Position numbers and translations under genes: made by a program. This document shows positions 50,685 through 59,424 of a stretch of 64,000 nucleotides of DNA, piece after piece. Below the pieces are notes generated by a model. The model did no database searches. It was given only the letters and a program-made list of their open reading frames with translations, and had not been told where the DNA came from. The DNA is taken from contig NZ_JBNASF010000002.1 in the NCBI RefSeq assembly GCF_049720995.1, forward strand, positions 1 to 64,000, read 5' to 3'. Numbering within the stretch: position 1 is the stretch's first letter; every line of letters begins with the position of its first letter. The DNA comes from Methanothermobacter sp049720995. GTDB lineage: Archaea; Methanobacteriota; Methanobacteria; Methanobacteriales; Methanothermobacteraceae.

Positions 50685-51494
50685 ATGAGCAACAAGGCAC
50701 TTGTAAAGGACTACATGACCCGGGACGTTATAACGGTCTCCTCAGACACATCAACCGCTGAGATCATCAAGCTCATGAAGGAAACAGGTCATGATGGTTT
50801 TCCGGTCAAGGATAACGGTACCGTGATCGGGATGGTGACCGCCTTTGACCTCCTCATAAAGCCATGGGTCAAAAAGGTATCAGAGATCATGTCAAGGGAT
50901 GTGGTGGTTGCAGACCAGGATATGTCCCTCAATGACGCTGCAAGGGTCATGTTCAGGATGGGGATCTCAAGACTGCCTGTCATAGATAAGGAAGGTAAAC
51001 TTGTGGGTATAATAACAAACACCGACATCGTGAGATCCCATATCGAACGTTCCACCCCCATGAAGGTTAACTACTTCAAGAAGACCCTTGAACAGCTCTA
51101 TGATGTTAAACCTGAGGTTAAACGGATGAAGGTACCCATCGAAAAGCTGCGGCCCACCCAGAGCAAGGTATACGCTGATGAACTCCAGGGCAGAACCTAT
51201 GAAATTAAAAGGGGCCTTGCGGAGCCCACCATCGTTGTAAAGACGGGTGACAGATACGTACTGGTCGACGGTCACCACAGGACCCTTGCATCCTACCGGC
51301 TGGGCTACCATGAGATAGACTCATATGTCATCGATATTAAGAAGGACATGAAGCTGGGTATGGAGAAGACCGCGGACCTCAACGGTGTTTATACCCTGGA
51401 AGACATTGAGGTTATAGACGACGCCCAGCACCCCCTGATTGCGATAACAACCAGCATGAGAAAGGCTATGGCAGGTAAGAAGAATGGTGGATGA
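50685..51494 (+). CDS. CBS-pair protein with ParB-like domain
   Basis: A 269-residue protein. A CBS pair (about 1-125, VKDYMTRDVITVSS and VSEIMSRDVVVAD) is followed by a ParB/Srx-like domain (about 145-225) with KLRPTQSKVY, RGLAEPTIVVK and the signature LVDGHHRTLASYRLG. That domain is a nucleotide-using fold (free serine kinase or ParB CTPase types share it). The role of the combination is unknown; ligand-controlled kinase or DNA binding are options. It overlaps hisE by 11 bases. Confidence 0.87.
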   Translation: MSNKALVKDYMTRDVITVSSDTSTAEIIKLMKETGHDGFPVKDNGTVIGMVTAFDLLIKPWVKKVSEIMSRDVVVADQDMSLNDAARVMFRMGISRLPVIDKEGKLVGIITNTDIVRSHIERSTPMKVNYFKKTLEQLYDVKPEVKRMKVPIEKLRPTQSKVYADELQGRTYEIKRGLAEPTIVVKTGDRYVLVDGHHRTLASYRLGYHEIDSYVIDIKKDMKLGMEKTADLNGVYTLEDIEVIDDAQHPLIAITTSMRKAMAGKKNGG

Positions 51495-51774
51495 GGGAAT
51501 TTTAAGGGAAATCTACGCTGTACTTGAGGAGCGGCGCGATAAGCCGGTGGACTCCTACACGTCCAGACTCATGAGGGATGATGAGAAACGGGCAGAGGAT
51601 AAGATACTTGAGAAAATCGGTGAGGAGGCTGCGGAGGTGATCATAGCCTCAAAGAACAATGAGGGCCTCGTGGAGGAGTCTGCTGACCTGATATTCCACA
51701 CACTTGTACTCCTTGTATACAAGGGGATTCCATTTGAAAGCCTGCTTGAGGAGTTCGCTGCAAGAAGAAAATAG
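51484..51774 (+). CDS. hisE: phosphoribosyl-ATP pyrophosphohydrolase
   Basis: Second step of histidine synthesis: removes pyrophosphate from phosphoribosyl-ATP. A 96-residue all-helical MazG-like enzyme with KIGEEAAEVIIASKN (metal-binding Glu residues) and EESADLIFHTLVLL. Normal size for stand-alone HisE. Its ATG lies inside the CBS-ParB gene, so translation is coupled, although the functional link is unclear. Confidence 0.94.
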   Translation: MVDEGILREIYAVLEERRDKPVDSYTSRLMRDDEKRAEDKILEKIGEEAAEVIIASKNNEGLVEESADLIFHTLVLLVYKGIPFESLLEEFAARRK

Positions 51775-51792
51775 CTGATAACTGCAGGTAAC

Positions 51793-52410
51793 TCAGTGAA
51801 GTGGTAGTTCCATCTGCTGGAATCTTCTTTTCAAAATTCTTATCTCCTTTTCACCTTTCAATCTGAATCCAAACCTGCTGTAAAGATTCAGGGCAGGAGT
51901 ATTTGTGGGTGAAACATCCAGTGTAAGTCTATCAAGACCTCTGTCCTCTGCAATCATCTGAGCCTCCTGCAGGAGCCTGAAACCAACACCCTGCCCCCTT
52001 GCTTCAGGTGCAACTGCAAGGGATGCTATGTAGAGGTCACCATCCTCAACCCTCTGGGTGCTCAGGGAGTCAATGAGGTCCATCATGATGACCCTCAGGG
52101 AATCACCGGGTCCCAGCTTCCTGATTAAATCAAGAACTCCAGATTTACTGTTATCAATTTCATAGGCCAGCACACCGAGGATCTCTCCTTCACTGGATGC
52201 TACTATTATTCTCTCAGGATCCCAGCAGACACCATTCCTTAGAAGTTTTTCCAGGGCCACCTCAGGATTTTTGAAAAAGAGGTCAAAGAGTTGCCTGTCA
52301 GTCTCATAGATCAGCCTCCCTGCAGTCTCCAGGAAGCGGGGTTCGAATCTGACAATATCCATGGTGCCATCTTCATTGAATCGTTTATTGACCTCGACAG
52401 GGTACTCCAT
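51793..52410 (-). CDS. GNAT family N-acetyltransferase
   Basis: A 205-residue protein. The acetyl-CoA loop is APEARGQGVGFRLL near residue 140, followed by RLTLDVSPTNTPALNLYSRFGFRLKG, the typical last part of the fold. The first half contributes a substrate region without recognised motifs. The target amine is unknown. An internal ATG at 52362 is an alternative start. Confidence 0.85.
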   Translation of the reverse strand: MEYPVEVNKRFNEDGTMDIVRFEPRFLETAGRLIYETDRQLFDLFFKNPEVALEKLLRNGVCWDPERIIVASSEGEILGVLAYEIDNSKSGVLDLIRKLGPGDSLRVIMMDLIDSLSTQRVEDGDLYIASLAVAPEARGQGVGFRLLQEAQMIAEDRGLDRLTLDVSPTNTPALNLYSRFGFRLKGEKEIRILKRRFQQMELPLH

Positions 52411-52469
52411 ATTTATGAAATAATAAAAACATGGTTTTTGTGAAAAAATGGGGGTGGTTAAAAAATTAA

Positions 52470-52565
52470 TTACTGCTCTGCGTCGAGCATTTCGCCGTAT
52501 TCAATCTCTATCTGGCAGCCCTTGGGGCCACAGCAGAAGTGCTGAAGATCAAAGTTCACAAGCAT
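52470..52565 (-). CDS. 31-residue Cys-rich small protein
   Basis: A short frame of 31 codons with a good ribosome site (GAGAGGTGA about 4 nt before the ATG). It contains a CC pair and a third Cys (HFCCGPKGCQIEIEY) and ends in an acidic tail. The Cys pattern suggests metal or redox binding. It lies between an acetyltransferase gene and a divergent HxlR regulator, with palindromes and AT-rich promoter DNA between, so regulator and small protein may form one unit. I do not recognise the family. Confidence 0.6.
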   Translation of the reverse strand: MLVNFDLQHFCCGPKGCQIEIEYGEMLDAEQ

Positions 52566-52583
52566 GATTTCACCTCTCAAACT

Positions 52584-52634
52584 TCTTTACTATAATAAAG
52601 TAACTTAAAGTATTTAAATTATGTACTTACATAA
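52584..52634. promoter_or_regulatory. palindromes in the hxlR / small Cys-rich protein intergenic region
   Basis: Two inverted repeats lie between the divergent genes: TTACT...AGTAA (about 52587-52603) and TTATGTA-CT-TACATAA (52619-52634, perfect 7-bp arms). A TATA-like AATACATATA follows at about 52636-52645, some 25-30 nt before the hxlR ATG. The positions suit operators of the HxlR protein. Confidence 0.5.
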
Positions 52635-52668
52635 AATACATATACACACATAAAGTATACTGGATCAC

Positions 52669-53001
52669 ATGGTTGATACCATGAATGATGACGAGTACAT
52701 ATGCTCTGTTGAGGCCGCCATTAACGAGATAGGGGGTAAATGGAAGTCCCTTGTCCTCTGTTCCCTCAAGGATGGTAAGCTCCGCTTCAGTGAGATAAAC
52801 AGGAAGATACCCAGGATAACCCAGAGGATGCTCACCAAGACCCTCCGTGAACTTGAGGCAAACGGCCTCATAAGGAGGGTGGTCTACCCGGAGGTGCCCC
52901 CAAGGGTTGAGTACTGTCTCACTGAAAAGGGGAAGTCAGTCATACCTATCCTGGACGAACTATGTGAATGGGGTAAAAGGTACGGTACACACGAAAAATG
53001 A
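52669..53001 (+). CDS. HxlR-family winged-helix transcription regulator
   Basis: A 110-residue DNA-binding protein of the HxlR/MarR-like group. The core EAAINEIGGKWKSLVLCSLKDGKLRFSEI is the family start, followed by ITQRMLTKTLRELEANGLI (recognition helix) and the wing around VPPRVEYCLTEKG. A Cys before the fold (YICSVE) and others could sense redox or metals, as in related regulators. The ATG at 52669 lies about 25 nt after a TATA block and may be leaderless; an ATG at 52681 with GGTTGAT before it is the alternative. Confidence 0.88.
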   Translation: MVDTMNDDEYICSVEAAINEIGGKWKSLVLCSLKDGKLRFSEINRKIPRITQRMLTKTLRELEANGLIRRVVYPEVPPRVEYCLTEKGKSVIPILDELCEWGKRYGTHEK

Positions 53002-53760
53002 TCAATCACCTTCAAAGGCCCTCAGTATTTTAACCGCAAGTACAGCGGCCCCGAAGCCGTTATCTATATTGACAACCCCTATCCCCGGGGAACACGACTG
53101 TAGCATGGAATTGAGTGCTGCAAAACCGCCCTCACCCACCCCATAACCAACTGATGCTGGAACACCTATAACCGGGACATCAACAAGTCCCGCAACCACA
53201 GAGGGAAGTGCCCCCTCCATGCCAGCCACCACTATGAGCACCTTAACACCTGATTCCAGCATTTCCTGCAGTGGTTCCAGAAGCCGGTGGATGCCGGCAA
53301 CCCCAACATCATATGCAGTGAGAACCTCACAGCCAGATTCCTCTGCAACCACCCTCGCCTCCTCTGCAACGGGTATGTCTGATGTCCCTGCAGAAAGTAC
53401 GCCGATCATCCCCAGCCTTTCAGGTTCCCCTGACCTGACAGCAAGCACACCTGCCGATTCATGGTAATAAGCTGTGTAGTCATCTCCAAGATCCAGTCCA
53501 TCCATGACCCTTTCAGCCCTTTCAGGTGGGAGCCTTGTTACAATAACGTCCCCGACAGTTCTTATAATGTTAATTATATCCTCATCACTCTTACCAGGTG
53601 CAAATACAGCCTCAGGGAACCCTGTCCTTCTCTCACGCAGTATATCAAACCTTACCCTATCACCCAGTTTAATCTGGGCCGATTCAATCGCCCTTTCTGC
53701 CTCTTCAACCGAGATTTCACCCCTGAGGAGTTCCCTTAAAATCGATCTCACTGACATCAC
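53002..53760 (-). CDS. larB: nickel-pincer nucleotide carboxylase LarB (PurE-related)
   Basis: Carboxylates and hydrolyses nicotinic acid adenine dinucleotide in the first step of nickel-pincer nucleotide synthesis. The N-terminal part (about 1-100, SILRELLRGEISVEEAE) is LarB-specific. The C-terminal half is PurE-like with GVLSAGTSDIPVAEEA, DVGVAGIHRL, VVAGMEGALPSVVAGL, PVIGVPASVGYGVGEGG and a NIDNGFGAA end, all family marks. LarC/LarE genes are not in this window. The gene converges closely on hxlR and is divergent from hypF. Confidence 0.9.
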   Translation of the reverse strand: MMSVRSILRELLRGEISVEEAERAIESAQIKLGDRVRFDILRERRTGFPEAVFAPGKSDEDIINIIRTVGDVIVTRLPPERAERVMDGLDLGDDYTAYYHESAGVLAVRSGEPERLGMIGVLSAGTSDIPVAEEARVVAEESGCEVLTAYDVGVAGIHRLLEPLQEMLESGVKVLIVVAGMEGALPSVVAGLVDVPVIGVPASVGYGVGEGGFAALNSMLQSCSPGIGVVNIDNGFGAAVLAVKILRAFEGD

Positions 53761-53775
53761 TATCTAATTTATAAG

Positions 53776-53875
53776 TTCATGAATATAATCTTAGCATGAT
53801 GCACCACCATCATCTGTGAAAATCCTTCATGAATATAATCTTAGCATGATGCACCACCATCATCTGTGAAAATCC
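53776..53875. repeat. perfect 50-bp tandem duplication upstream of hypF
   Basis: Units 53776-53825 and 53826-53875 are identical over all 50 bases (start TTCATGAATATAATC). The unit contains a TATA-like AATATAAT and a short GATG...CATC inverted repeat. The pair fills most of the space between the larB and hypF starts, so it may double a promoter or operator. Perfect identity implies a recent event or an assembly duplication. Confidence 0.85.
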
Positions 53876-53889
53876 TTAAAGGAGATAGA

Positions 53890-56190
53890 ATGTACCGTGC
53901 CCAGCTCACTGTTGAGGGAATAGTGCAGGGTGTTGGCTTCAGGCCAGCTGTATACAGGCTTGCACATGAACTTGGACTTACAGGATACGTCAGGAACATG
54001 GGAAACCAGGTTGAAATTGTCCTTGAAGGAGGTGAAGATAGAATAAAAAAATTCATCGAGAGGCTCAAGGCAGAAAAACCTCCCATTTCAAGGATAAACC
54101 GGATAAAGAATGAGATGACCTCCATTGACAGTCCTTCATTCAGCGATTTCACTATAAGGGAGAGCTCATCAGAGTCATCAGGGACGTCTGTGATACCCGC
54201 AGACGTTGCAACCTGCAGCAGGTGCCTTGAGGAGATAATGGATAAGGATAACAGGCGTTACCTCTACCCATTCACCGCATGCACAGACTGCGGGCCCAGG
54301 TTCACCGTGATTGAATCCATCCCCTATGACCGTGAGAGGACAAGTATGCGTGAATTTCCCCTCTGCAGCTCCTGCATGGAGGAGTACCTCAACCCCCTTG
54401 ACAGGAGGTACCACGCAGAGGCAACATGCTGCCCGGTATGCGGGCCCAGACCATTCATATGGCGTGAAGATGTTATTGAAACAGATAACCCCCTGAAAAT
54501 GGCTGCAGAACTTCTTGATGAGGGTAAAATACTCGCAGTTAAGGGTATAGGGGGCACTCACCTGGTCTGCCGGGCAGACTATGAGGATTCAGTGACGGAA
54601 CTCCGATCCAGGCTTGGAAGGCCCAGCCAGCCATTCGCCTGCATGTCCCCTGATGTTTCCTCAGTGAAGGTCTATGCATGCATGTCTGAAGCAGAGGAGA
54701 AGGCCTTAACCTCCCGGAGAAGGCCAATAGTTGTTCTGAATAAAAACAGTGACTACCCCCTCGCCCCATCAGTTGCACCGGGCCTCCACAACATAGGAGT
54801 CATGTTACCCTACTCTGGAATGCACCATGTCCTCTTCGGATACACCGAGGCCCCGGCCTATGTTATGACCTCAGCCAATAAACCAGGCGACCCCATGTTC
54901 ATAAGGAACAGTGAGATAACCAGTGGACTTGAGGGTATAGCCGATTACTTCCTTCTCCATGACCGTAAAATCATAAACCGCTGTGATGACTCTGTTGTCC
55001 GTTTCAGGGGTGGTGATATGGCCTTCATAAGGAGGTCGAGGGGGTACGCACCTGAACCCTATGACCTGACGCATATATCAGAGGATCTATCAGCCCTCTG
55101 CCTTGGACCGGAGCTTGATGTCACCTTCTCTGTGCTTAATGGAGGGCAGTGCTATGTATCACAGCACATAGGTAACACCTCAAGGTATGACACCCTCCTC
55201 TTCCTCAAGGAGGCGGTGAATTACCTCATGGGCATAACAGGCACAGAATCCGTGGACGTCATAGCCTGTGATCTCCACCCCCAGTTCCTGACAACGTCCT
55301 ATGCAGAGGAGCTTTCTGAGAGGTTCTCTTCGGACATCCTGAGGGTCCAGCACCACCATGCCCATGCCCTGGCACTCATGCTCGATAATGGTGTCGATGA
55401 ATGCATTTGTATAGCCGCAGATGGTGTTGGCTACGGTGCAGATGGTACATCGTGGGGTGGTGAGATTCTCCACTGCCACGGTCCTGAATATTCAAGGGTT
55501 GGGAGCCTCATGTCCCAGAAGATGCCTGGAGGTGACCTTGCAACAAGGTATCCTGCAAGGATGCTGCTCTCAATGCTTCTGGACCGCTATGATGGGGACA
55601 TCCGTGAAGTTTTCATTGAAAGGTACCTTGATTACTTCCCCCACGGAGAAAGGGAGATCGATGTCGTATTAAGGCAGATGGAAACCGGACTCAACACAGG
55701 CATGAGCAGCAGCACCGGCAGAGTCCTTGACTCAATTTCAGCAGCCCTCAGAATCTGCGGAAGGAGAACCTATGAGGGGGAATGTGCCATGAAACTTGAA
55801 TCGGCTGCCTTCAGAGCTAGAGGAAAACTCAGAATACCCTCCAGAATTCTGAGGAGTGAAGGGAGGTACATCCTTGATACATCAGCTATACTCCTAGATG
55901 TGATGGATCTTCTGGAATCCGGTGAGAACAGGACAGAGATAGCCCATGCAGCCCAGCAAGCCGTTGCAGAGGGACTTGCAGAGATGGCGGTCCTTGCAGC
56001 TGAAGATCTTGGAGTTGAGGTTATAGGGGGAACCGGCGGTGTTTTCTACAATGAGGCCATAAGCCTTGCGGTGAGGGATCACGTTACAGAGAGGGGTTAC
56101 AGTTTCATTCAGCACAGAGATTCATGTGCAGGTGATGGTTCAGTGTCCCTTGGGCAGGCTGTTGCAGCTGCACTCGAATACAGTGGATAA
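53890..56190 (+). CDS. hypF: carbamoyltransferase HypF ([NiFe]-hydrogenase maturation)
   Basis: Makes the carbamoyl group that becomes the CN ligands of the Ni-Fe site. The 766-residue protein shows an acylphosphatase domain (about 1-90, VEGIVQGVGFRPAVYRLA), two zinc fingers (about 105-185, CSRC/CTDCGP and CSSC/CPVCGP), a YrdC-like domain (about 195-370, AVKGIGGTHLVCRA) and a Kae1-like domain (about 385-760) with QHHHAHALALM and an IAADGVGYGADG loop. AAGGAGA lies 5 nt before the ATG at 53890. It probably serves ehbN, frh and other hydrogenases. Confidence 0.95.
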   Translation: MYRAQLTVEGIVQGVGFRPAVYRLAHELGLTGYVRNMGNQVEIVLEGGEDRIKKFIERLKAEKPPISRINRIKNEMTSIDSPSFSDFTIRESSSESSGTSVIPADVATCSRCLEEIMDKDNRRYLYPFTACTDCGPRFTVIESIPYDRERTSMREFPLCSSCMEEYLNPLDRRYHAEATCCPVCGPRPFIWREDVIETDNPLKMAAELLDEGKILAVKGIGGTHLVCRADYEDSVTELRSRLGRPSQPFACMSPDVSSVKVYACMSEAEEKALTSRRRPIVVLNKNSDYPLAPSVAPGLHNIGVMLPYSGMHHVLFGYTEAPAYVMTSANKPGDPMFIRNSEITSGLEGIADYFLLHDRKIINRCDDSVVRFRGGDMAFIRRSRGYAPEPYDLTHISEDLSALCLGPELDVTFSVLNGGQCYVSQHIGNTSRYDTLLFLKEAVNYLMGITGTESVDVIACDLHPQFLTTSYAEELSERFSSDILRVQHHHAHALALMLDNGVDECICIAADGVGYGADGTSWGGEILHCHGPEYSRVGSLMSQKMPGGDLATRYPARMLLSMLLDRYDGDIREVFIERYLDYFPHGEREIDVVLRQMETGLNTGMSSSTGRVLDSISAALRICGRRTYEGECAMKLESAAFRARGKLRIPSRILRSEGRYILDTSAILLDVMDLLESGENRTEIAHAAQQAVAEGLAEMAVLAAEDLGVEVIGGTGGVFYNEAISLAVRDHVTERGYSFIQHRDSCAGDGSVSLGQAVAAALEYSG

Positions 56191-56351
56191 TCACGTTCCC
56201 CCATTCTGGTGCCATAACTGAAATCTGATATTTCAGGAACCTATCAGAGGACCCCAAATGATATTGCTGAAACCTCCCAGAACTGAGATCTGATATTTCA
56301 GGAAGCCCCATGGACCTCAGTAAATGCAAAAACCGGCTCCCCTAATGGGAA

Positions 56352-56855
56352 CTAATCCATTTTTCTTCTCATCTCTGCCTCGCGGAGTAGGTCCTCGGCC
56401 CTTTTCTTGAGATGGTCGTAGAGCCTTATGAGGTTCTTTAACTCCTCAATGGCCTCCCACTGGCCGTTCCTTATCTTATTTTCAAGGTTAAGCAGTCTGG
56501 ACCACTCGTCACCTGGTGGGAGCTGTTTTCTACTGAGTAGGTCATCCACAACATCCACCCTGAAGTTGTTCCTGTTTATGGTTATGCTGATGTGGATGTC
56601 CCTTGATATATCATAATATTTGCGGGGCCTTCCCCTCTCTATCTTCCTGAAAAAGGAGCTTAAAATCCCTGCCTCCTCCATCGCCCTGAGGTGCTCTATT
56701 ATAGCCTTCTGGCCAATATCCAGTTCCTTTGATATTTCACTGACAAATCTGGGCTCCTCACGGAGGAGGTTTATGATCTCCCTCCTGGTCTTGCAGCCCA
56801 TAACATCAAGTATAACTTCCATGTTCCGCTCTTCAGTGGATTTTTCTCTCATCAT
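56352..56855 (-). CDS. ArsR-like winged-helix regulator next to the dnaK operon
   Basis: A 167-residue protein. The winged helix (about 15-85) has CKTRREIINLLREEPRFVSEISKELDIGQKAIIEHL in outline and a GRPRKYY wing. The C-terminal half is helical (LENKIRNGQWEAIEELKNLI), probably for dimerisation. Position, divergent from grpE-dnaK-dnaJ across two palindromes, suggests it represses both itself and the chaperone genes, like other archaeal heat-shock regulators. This is inference from layout. Confidence 0.85.
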   Translation of the reverse strand: MMREKSTEERNMEVILDVMGCKTRREIINLLREEPRFVSEISKELDIGQKAIIEHLRAMEEAGILSSFFRKIERGRPRKYYDISRDIHISITINRNNFRVDVVDDLLSRKQLPPGDEWSRLLNLENKIRNGQWEAIEELKNLIRLYDHLKKRAEDLLREAEMRRKMD

Positions 56856-56870
56856 GGTAGGATATGTCGA

Positions 56871-56923
56871 AAGGTTTATATAACCTTTTGTAAGTATAAT
56901 AGCTATAAGGTTATAGGTAACCT
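56871..56923. promoter_or_regulatory. two AGGTTA/TAACCT palindromes between the regulator and grpE
   Basis: AAGGTT-TATAT-AACCTT (56871-56887) overlays the TATA box of the minus-strand regulator gene. AGGTTA-TAGG-TAACCT (56908-56923) lies about 40 nt before grpE. A third half-site, GGTAAC, follows at about 56926. Shared half-sites on both promoters support one repressor controlling both units. Confidence 0.6.
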
Positions 56924-56963
56924 CTGGTAACTTTAATTTCTGTAAAAAATGAAAGGTGAAGCA

Positions 56964-57488
56964 ATGTGCGAAGAGAAAAAAACTGATTCTAAACCAGCCA
57001 ATGACTGTGAAGATGAATTAAAGGAACTTAAAAAACGAGTGAAAGAACTTGAAAGTGAACTCGCTGTTAAGGAAGAGGAAATCAGCGAATACGTCTCCCA
57101 CCTCCAGAGACTTCAGGCCGACTTTGAAAACTACAAGAAACAGAAGGAGAAACAGGAGCTGGAAATCGTGAAAAATGCAAATGAGAAGCTCATACTGAAC
57201 CTCCTGGACGTATACGAGGACCTTGAAAGGGCCCTTGAAAACCGGGAGAATGATGGCGACGGCCTGGAGGTCATCTACAGGAAATTCAGGGACACCCTCA
57301 GAAGGGAGGGCTTAACTGAGATACCAGCCGAGGGTGAGAAATTTGACCCATTCCTTCATGAGGCAGTTATGGTTGAGAACCATGATGAATACGACGATGG
57401 AATCATAATAGAGGAGTTATCAAGGGGTTACAGACTCAACGACAGGATAATAAAACATTCAATAGTCAAGGTATGTAAGAAAAGTTGA
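56964..57488 (+). CDS. grpE: GrpE nucleotide-exchange factor
   Basis: Cochaperone that releases ADP from DnaK. A 174-residue protein with a long N-terminal coiled coil (about 18-75) and a C-terminal beta domain (GEKFDPFLHEAVM, IIEELSRGYRLNDRIIKHSIVKV). AGGTGA lies 5 nt before the ATG at 56964, preferred over 56949. First gene of grpE-dnaK-dnaJ. In archaea this bacterial-type set is thought to be an ancient transfer. Confidence 0.95.
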   Translation: MCEEKKTDSKPANDCEDELKELKKRVKELESELAVKEEEISEYVSHLQRLQADFENYKKQKEKQELEIVKNANEKLILNLLDVYEDLERALENRENDGDGLEVIYRKFRDTLRREGLTEIPAEGEKFDPFLHEAVMVENHDEYDDGIIIEELSRGYRLNDRIIKHSIVKVCKKS

Positions 57489-57502
57489 TTTGAGGTGATC
57501 AT

Positions 57503-59344
57503 GTGGCAAAAAAAGAAAAAATTCTCGGTATTGACCTTGGAACAAGTAACTCTGCAGCCGCAGTACTTATAGGTGGAAAACCAACCATCATACCCAGTGC
57601 AGAAGGGGCATCACAGTACGGTAAATCCTTCCCAAGCTGCGTTGCATTCACAGAGGACGGTCAGATGCTAGTGGGTGAACCTGCAAGGCGACAGGCAGTC
57701 ACAAATCCTGAGAACACCATAACAGCCATAAAAAGGAGTATGGGTACAGACAGGAAGGTGAAGGTTCAGGGAAAGGAGTACACTCCACAGGAGATATCAG
57801 CATTCATCCTCCAGAAGATCAAGAAGGACGCAGAGGCATTCCTGGGTGAGGAGATAAAGAAGGCCGTCATCACAGTACCCGCCTACTTCGACGACAACCA
57901 GAGGACAGCCACCAAGGACGCGGGTACCATCGCAGGGCTAGACGTTGTAAGACTCGTCAACGAGCCAACAGCAGCAAGCCTCGCCTACGGCCTTGACAAG
58001 GAAGACGAGGACATGGTCATCATGGTCTTTGACCTGGGCGGAGGTACACTGGACGTTACGATCATGGAATTCGGTGGGGGAGTCTTTGAGGTTAGATCAA
58101 CAAGCGGTGACACCCAGCTGGGTGGGACCGACATGGACAACGCAATAATGAACTACCTCGCCGATGAATTCAAAAAGGAAACAGGCATAGACCTCATGGA
58201 GGACGACCAGGCAGTCCAGAGACTGAGGGAGGCTGCTGAGAAGGCCAAAATAGAACTTTCAACAACCCTCACAACTGAGGTTAACCTCCCCTACATCACC
58301 GTGGCCCAGGACGGACCAAAACACCTCATAAAGACCATCACAAGAGCAAAACTGGAGGAACTGGTTGATCCAATCGTGCAGAGATGTGCAGGACCAATGA
58401 AACAGGCCCTGAAGGACGCCAGGATGACCCGGGAGGACGTGGATAAAATAATACTGGTAGGTGGACCCACAAGGATGCCCATTGTCCAGAAATTCGTTGA
58501 GGACTTCATAGGAAAACCCGTCGAGAGGGGAATAGACCCCATGGAGTGTGTTGCCATGGGTGCAGCCATACAGGGTGGTGTTCTTGCAGGGGAGATAAAG
58601 GACCTTGTACTTCTGGATGTGACGCCACTGTCACTGGGTATAGAAACCCTTGGAGGGGTCTTCACCAAGCTCATAGAGCGAAACACCACGATACCCACAA
58701 AGAAGAGCCAGATATTCTCAACAGCAGCAGACAACCAGACCTCCGTTGACATACATGTCCTTCAGGGTGAAAGGCCAATGGCCGCAGACAACACAAGCCT
58801 TGGAAGGTTCCAGCTGGTGGGAATACCCCCCGCCCCACGTGGAGTGCCCCAGATAGAGGTGACCTTCGATATAGACGCGAACGGTATACTGAACGTATCA
58901 GCAAAGGACCTTGGAACAGGTAAGGAACAGGCCATAACAATAACAGCCCCCAACAAGCTCTCAGAGGAGGAGATAAAACAGAAGATAGAGGAGGCCAAAA
59001 AACACGCCGAGGAAGACAGGAGAAAACAGGAGGAAATCGAGATAAGGAACAATGCCGATTCAATGATCTACACCGCCGAGAAGACCCTCGAGGAACTTGG
59101 AGATAAGGTACCATCAGATAAGAAGGAGGAGGTTGAAAAACAGGTCAGTGAACTAAGGGAACTCATAGCAGGTGACGATGTCCAGGCCATCAAATCAAAG
59201 ACCGAGGAACTCACAAAGACCGTGCAGGAAATCGGTGCGGTTATATACCAGCAGGCTGCCCAGCAGCAGGCAGAGAACACAGCATCACAGGGTGAAAACC
59301 AGGGTGACGACACCATAGATGCTGACTTTGAGGTCAAGAACTGA
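57503..59344 (+). CDS. dnaK: Hsp70 chaperone DnaK
   Basis: ATP-dependent chaperone, 613 residues. The nucleotide-binding domain (about 1-375) has GIDLGTSNSAAAV, VFDLGGGTLDVTI and ILVGGPTRMPIVQ. The substrate domain (about 385-540) includes LLDVTPLSLGIETLGGVFTKLI and DIDANGILNVSAKD. A helical lid follows and ends with an acidic tail (DDTIDADFEVKN type). The start is GTG with AGGTGA 5 nt upstream. It follows grpE by 14 nt; dnaJ follows after an 80-nt gap. Confidence 0.97.
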   Translation: MAKKEKILGIDLGTSNSAAAVLIGGKPTIIPSAEGASQYGKSFPSCVAFTEDGQMLVGEPARRQAVTNPENTITAIKRSMGTDRKVKVQGKEYTPQEISAFILQKIKKDAEAFLGEEIKKAVITVPAYFDDNQRTATKDAGTIAGLDVVRLVNEPTAASLAYGLDKEDEDMVIMVFDLGGGTLDVTIMEFGGGVFEVRSTSGDTQLGGTDMDNAIMNYLADEFKKETGIDLMEDDQAVQRLREAAEKAKIELSTTLTTEVNLPYITVAQDGPKHLIKTITRAKLEELVDPIVQRCAGPMKQALKDARMTREDVDKIILVGGPTRMPIVQKFVEDFIGKPVERGIDPMECVAMGAAIQGGVLAGEIKDLVLLDVTPLSLGIETLGGVFTKLIERNTTIPTKKSQIFSTAADNQTSVDIHVLQGERPMAADNTSLGRFQLVGIPPAPRGVPQIEVTFDIDANGILNVSAKDLGTGKEQAITITAPNKLSEEEIKQKIEEAKKHAEEDRRKQEEIEIRNNADSMIYTAEKTLEELGDKVPSDKKEEVEKQVSELRELIAGDDVQAIKSKTEELTKTVQEIGAVIYQQAAQQQAENTASQGENQGDDTIDADFEVKN

Positions 59345-59424
59345 GGCCTCCCCCAACTTTTTATTCTCTGATGTGCAACTATTTTTAGCTGATAACTTTC
59401 AGATTCTATACCAGGTGAAAATCG

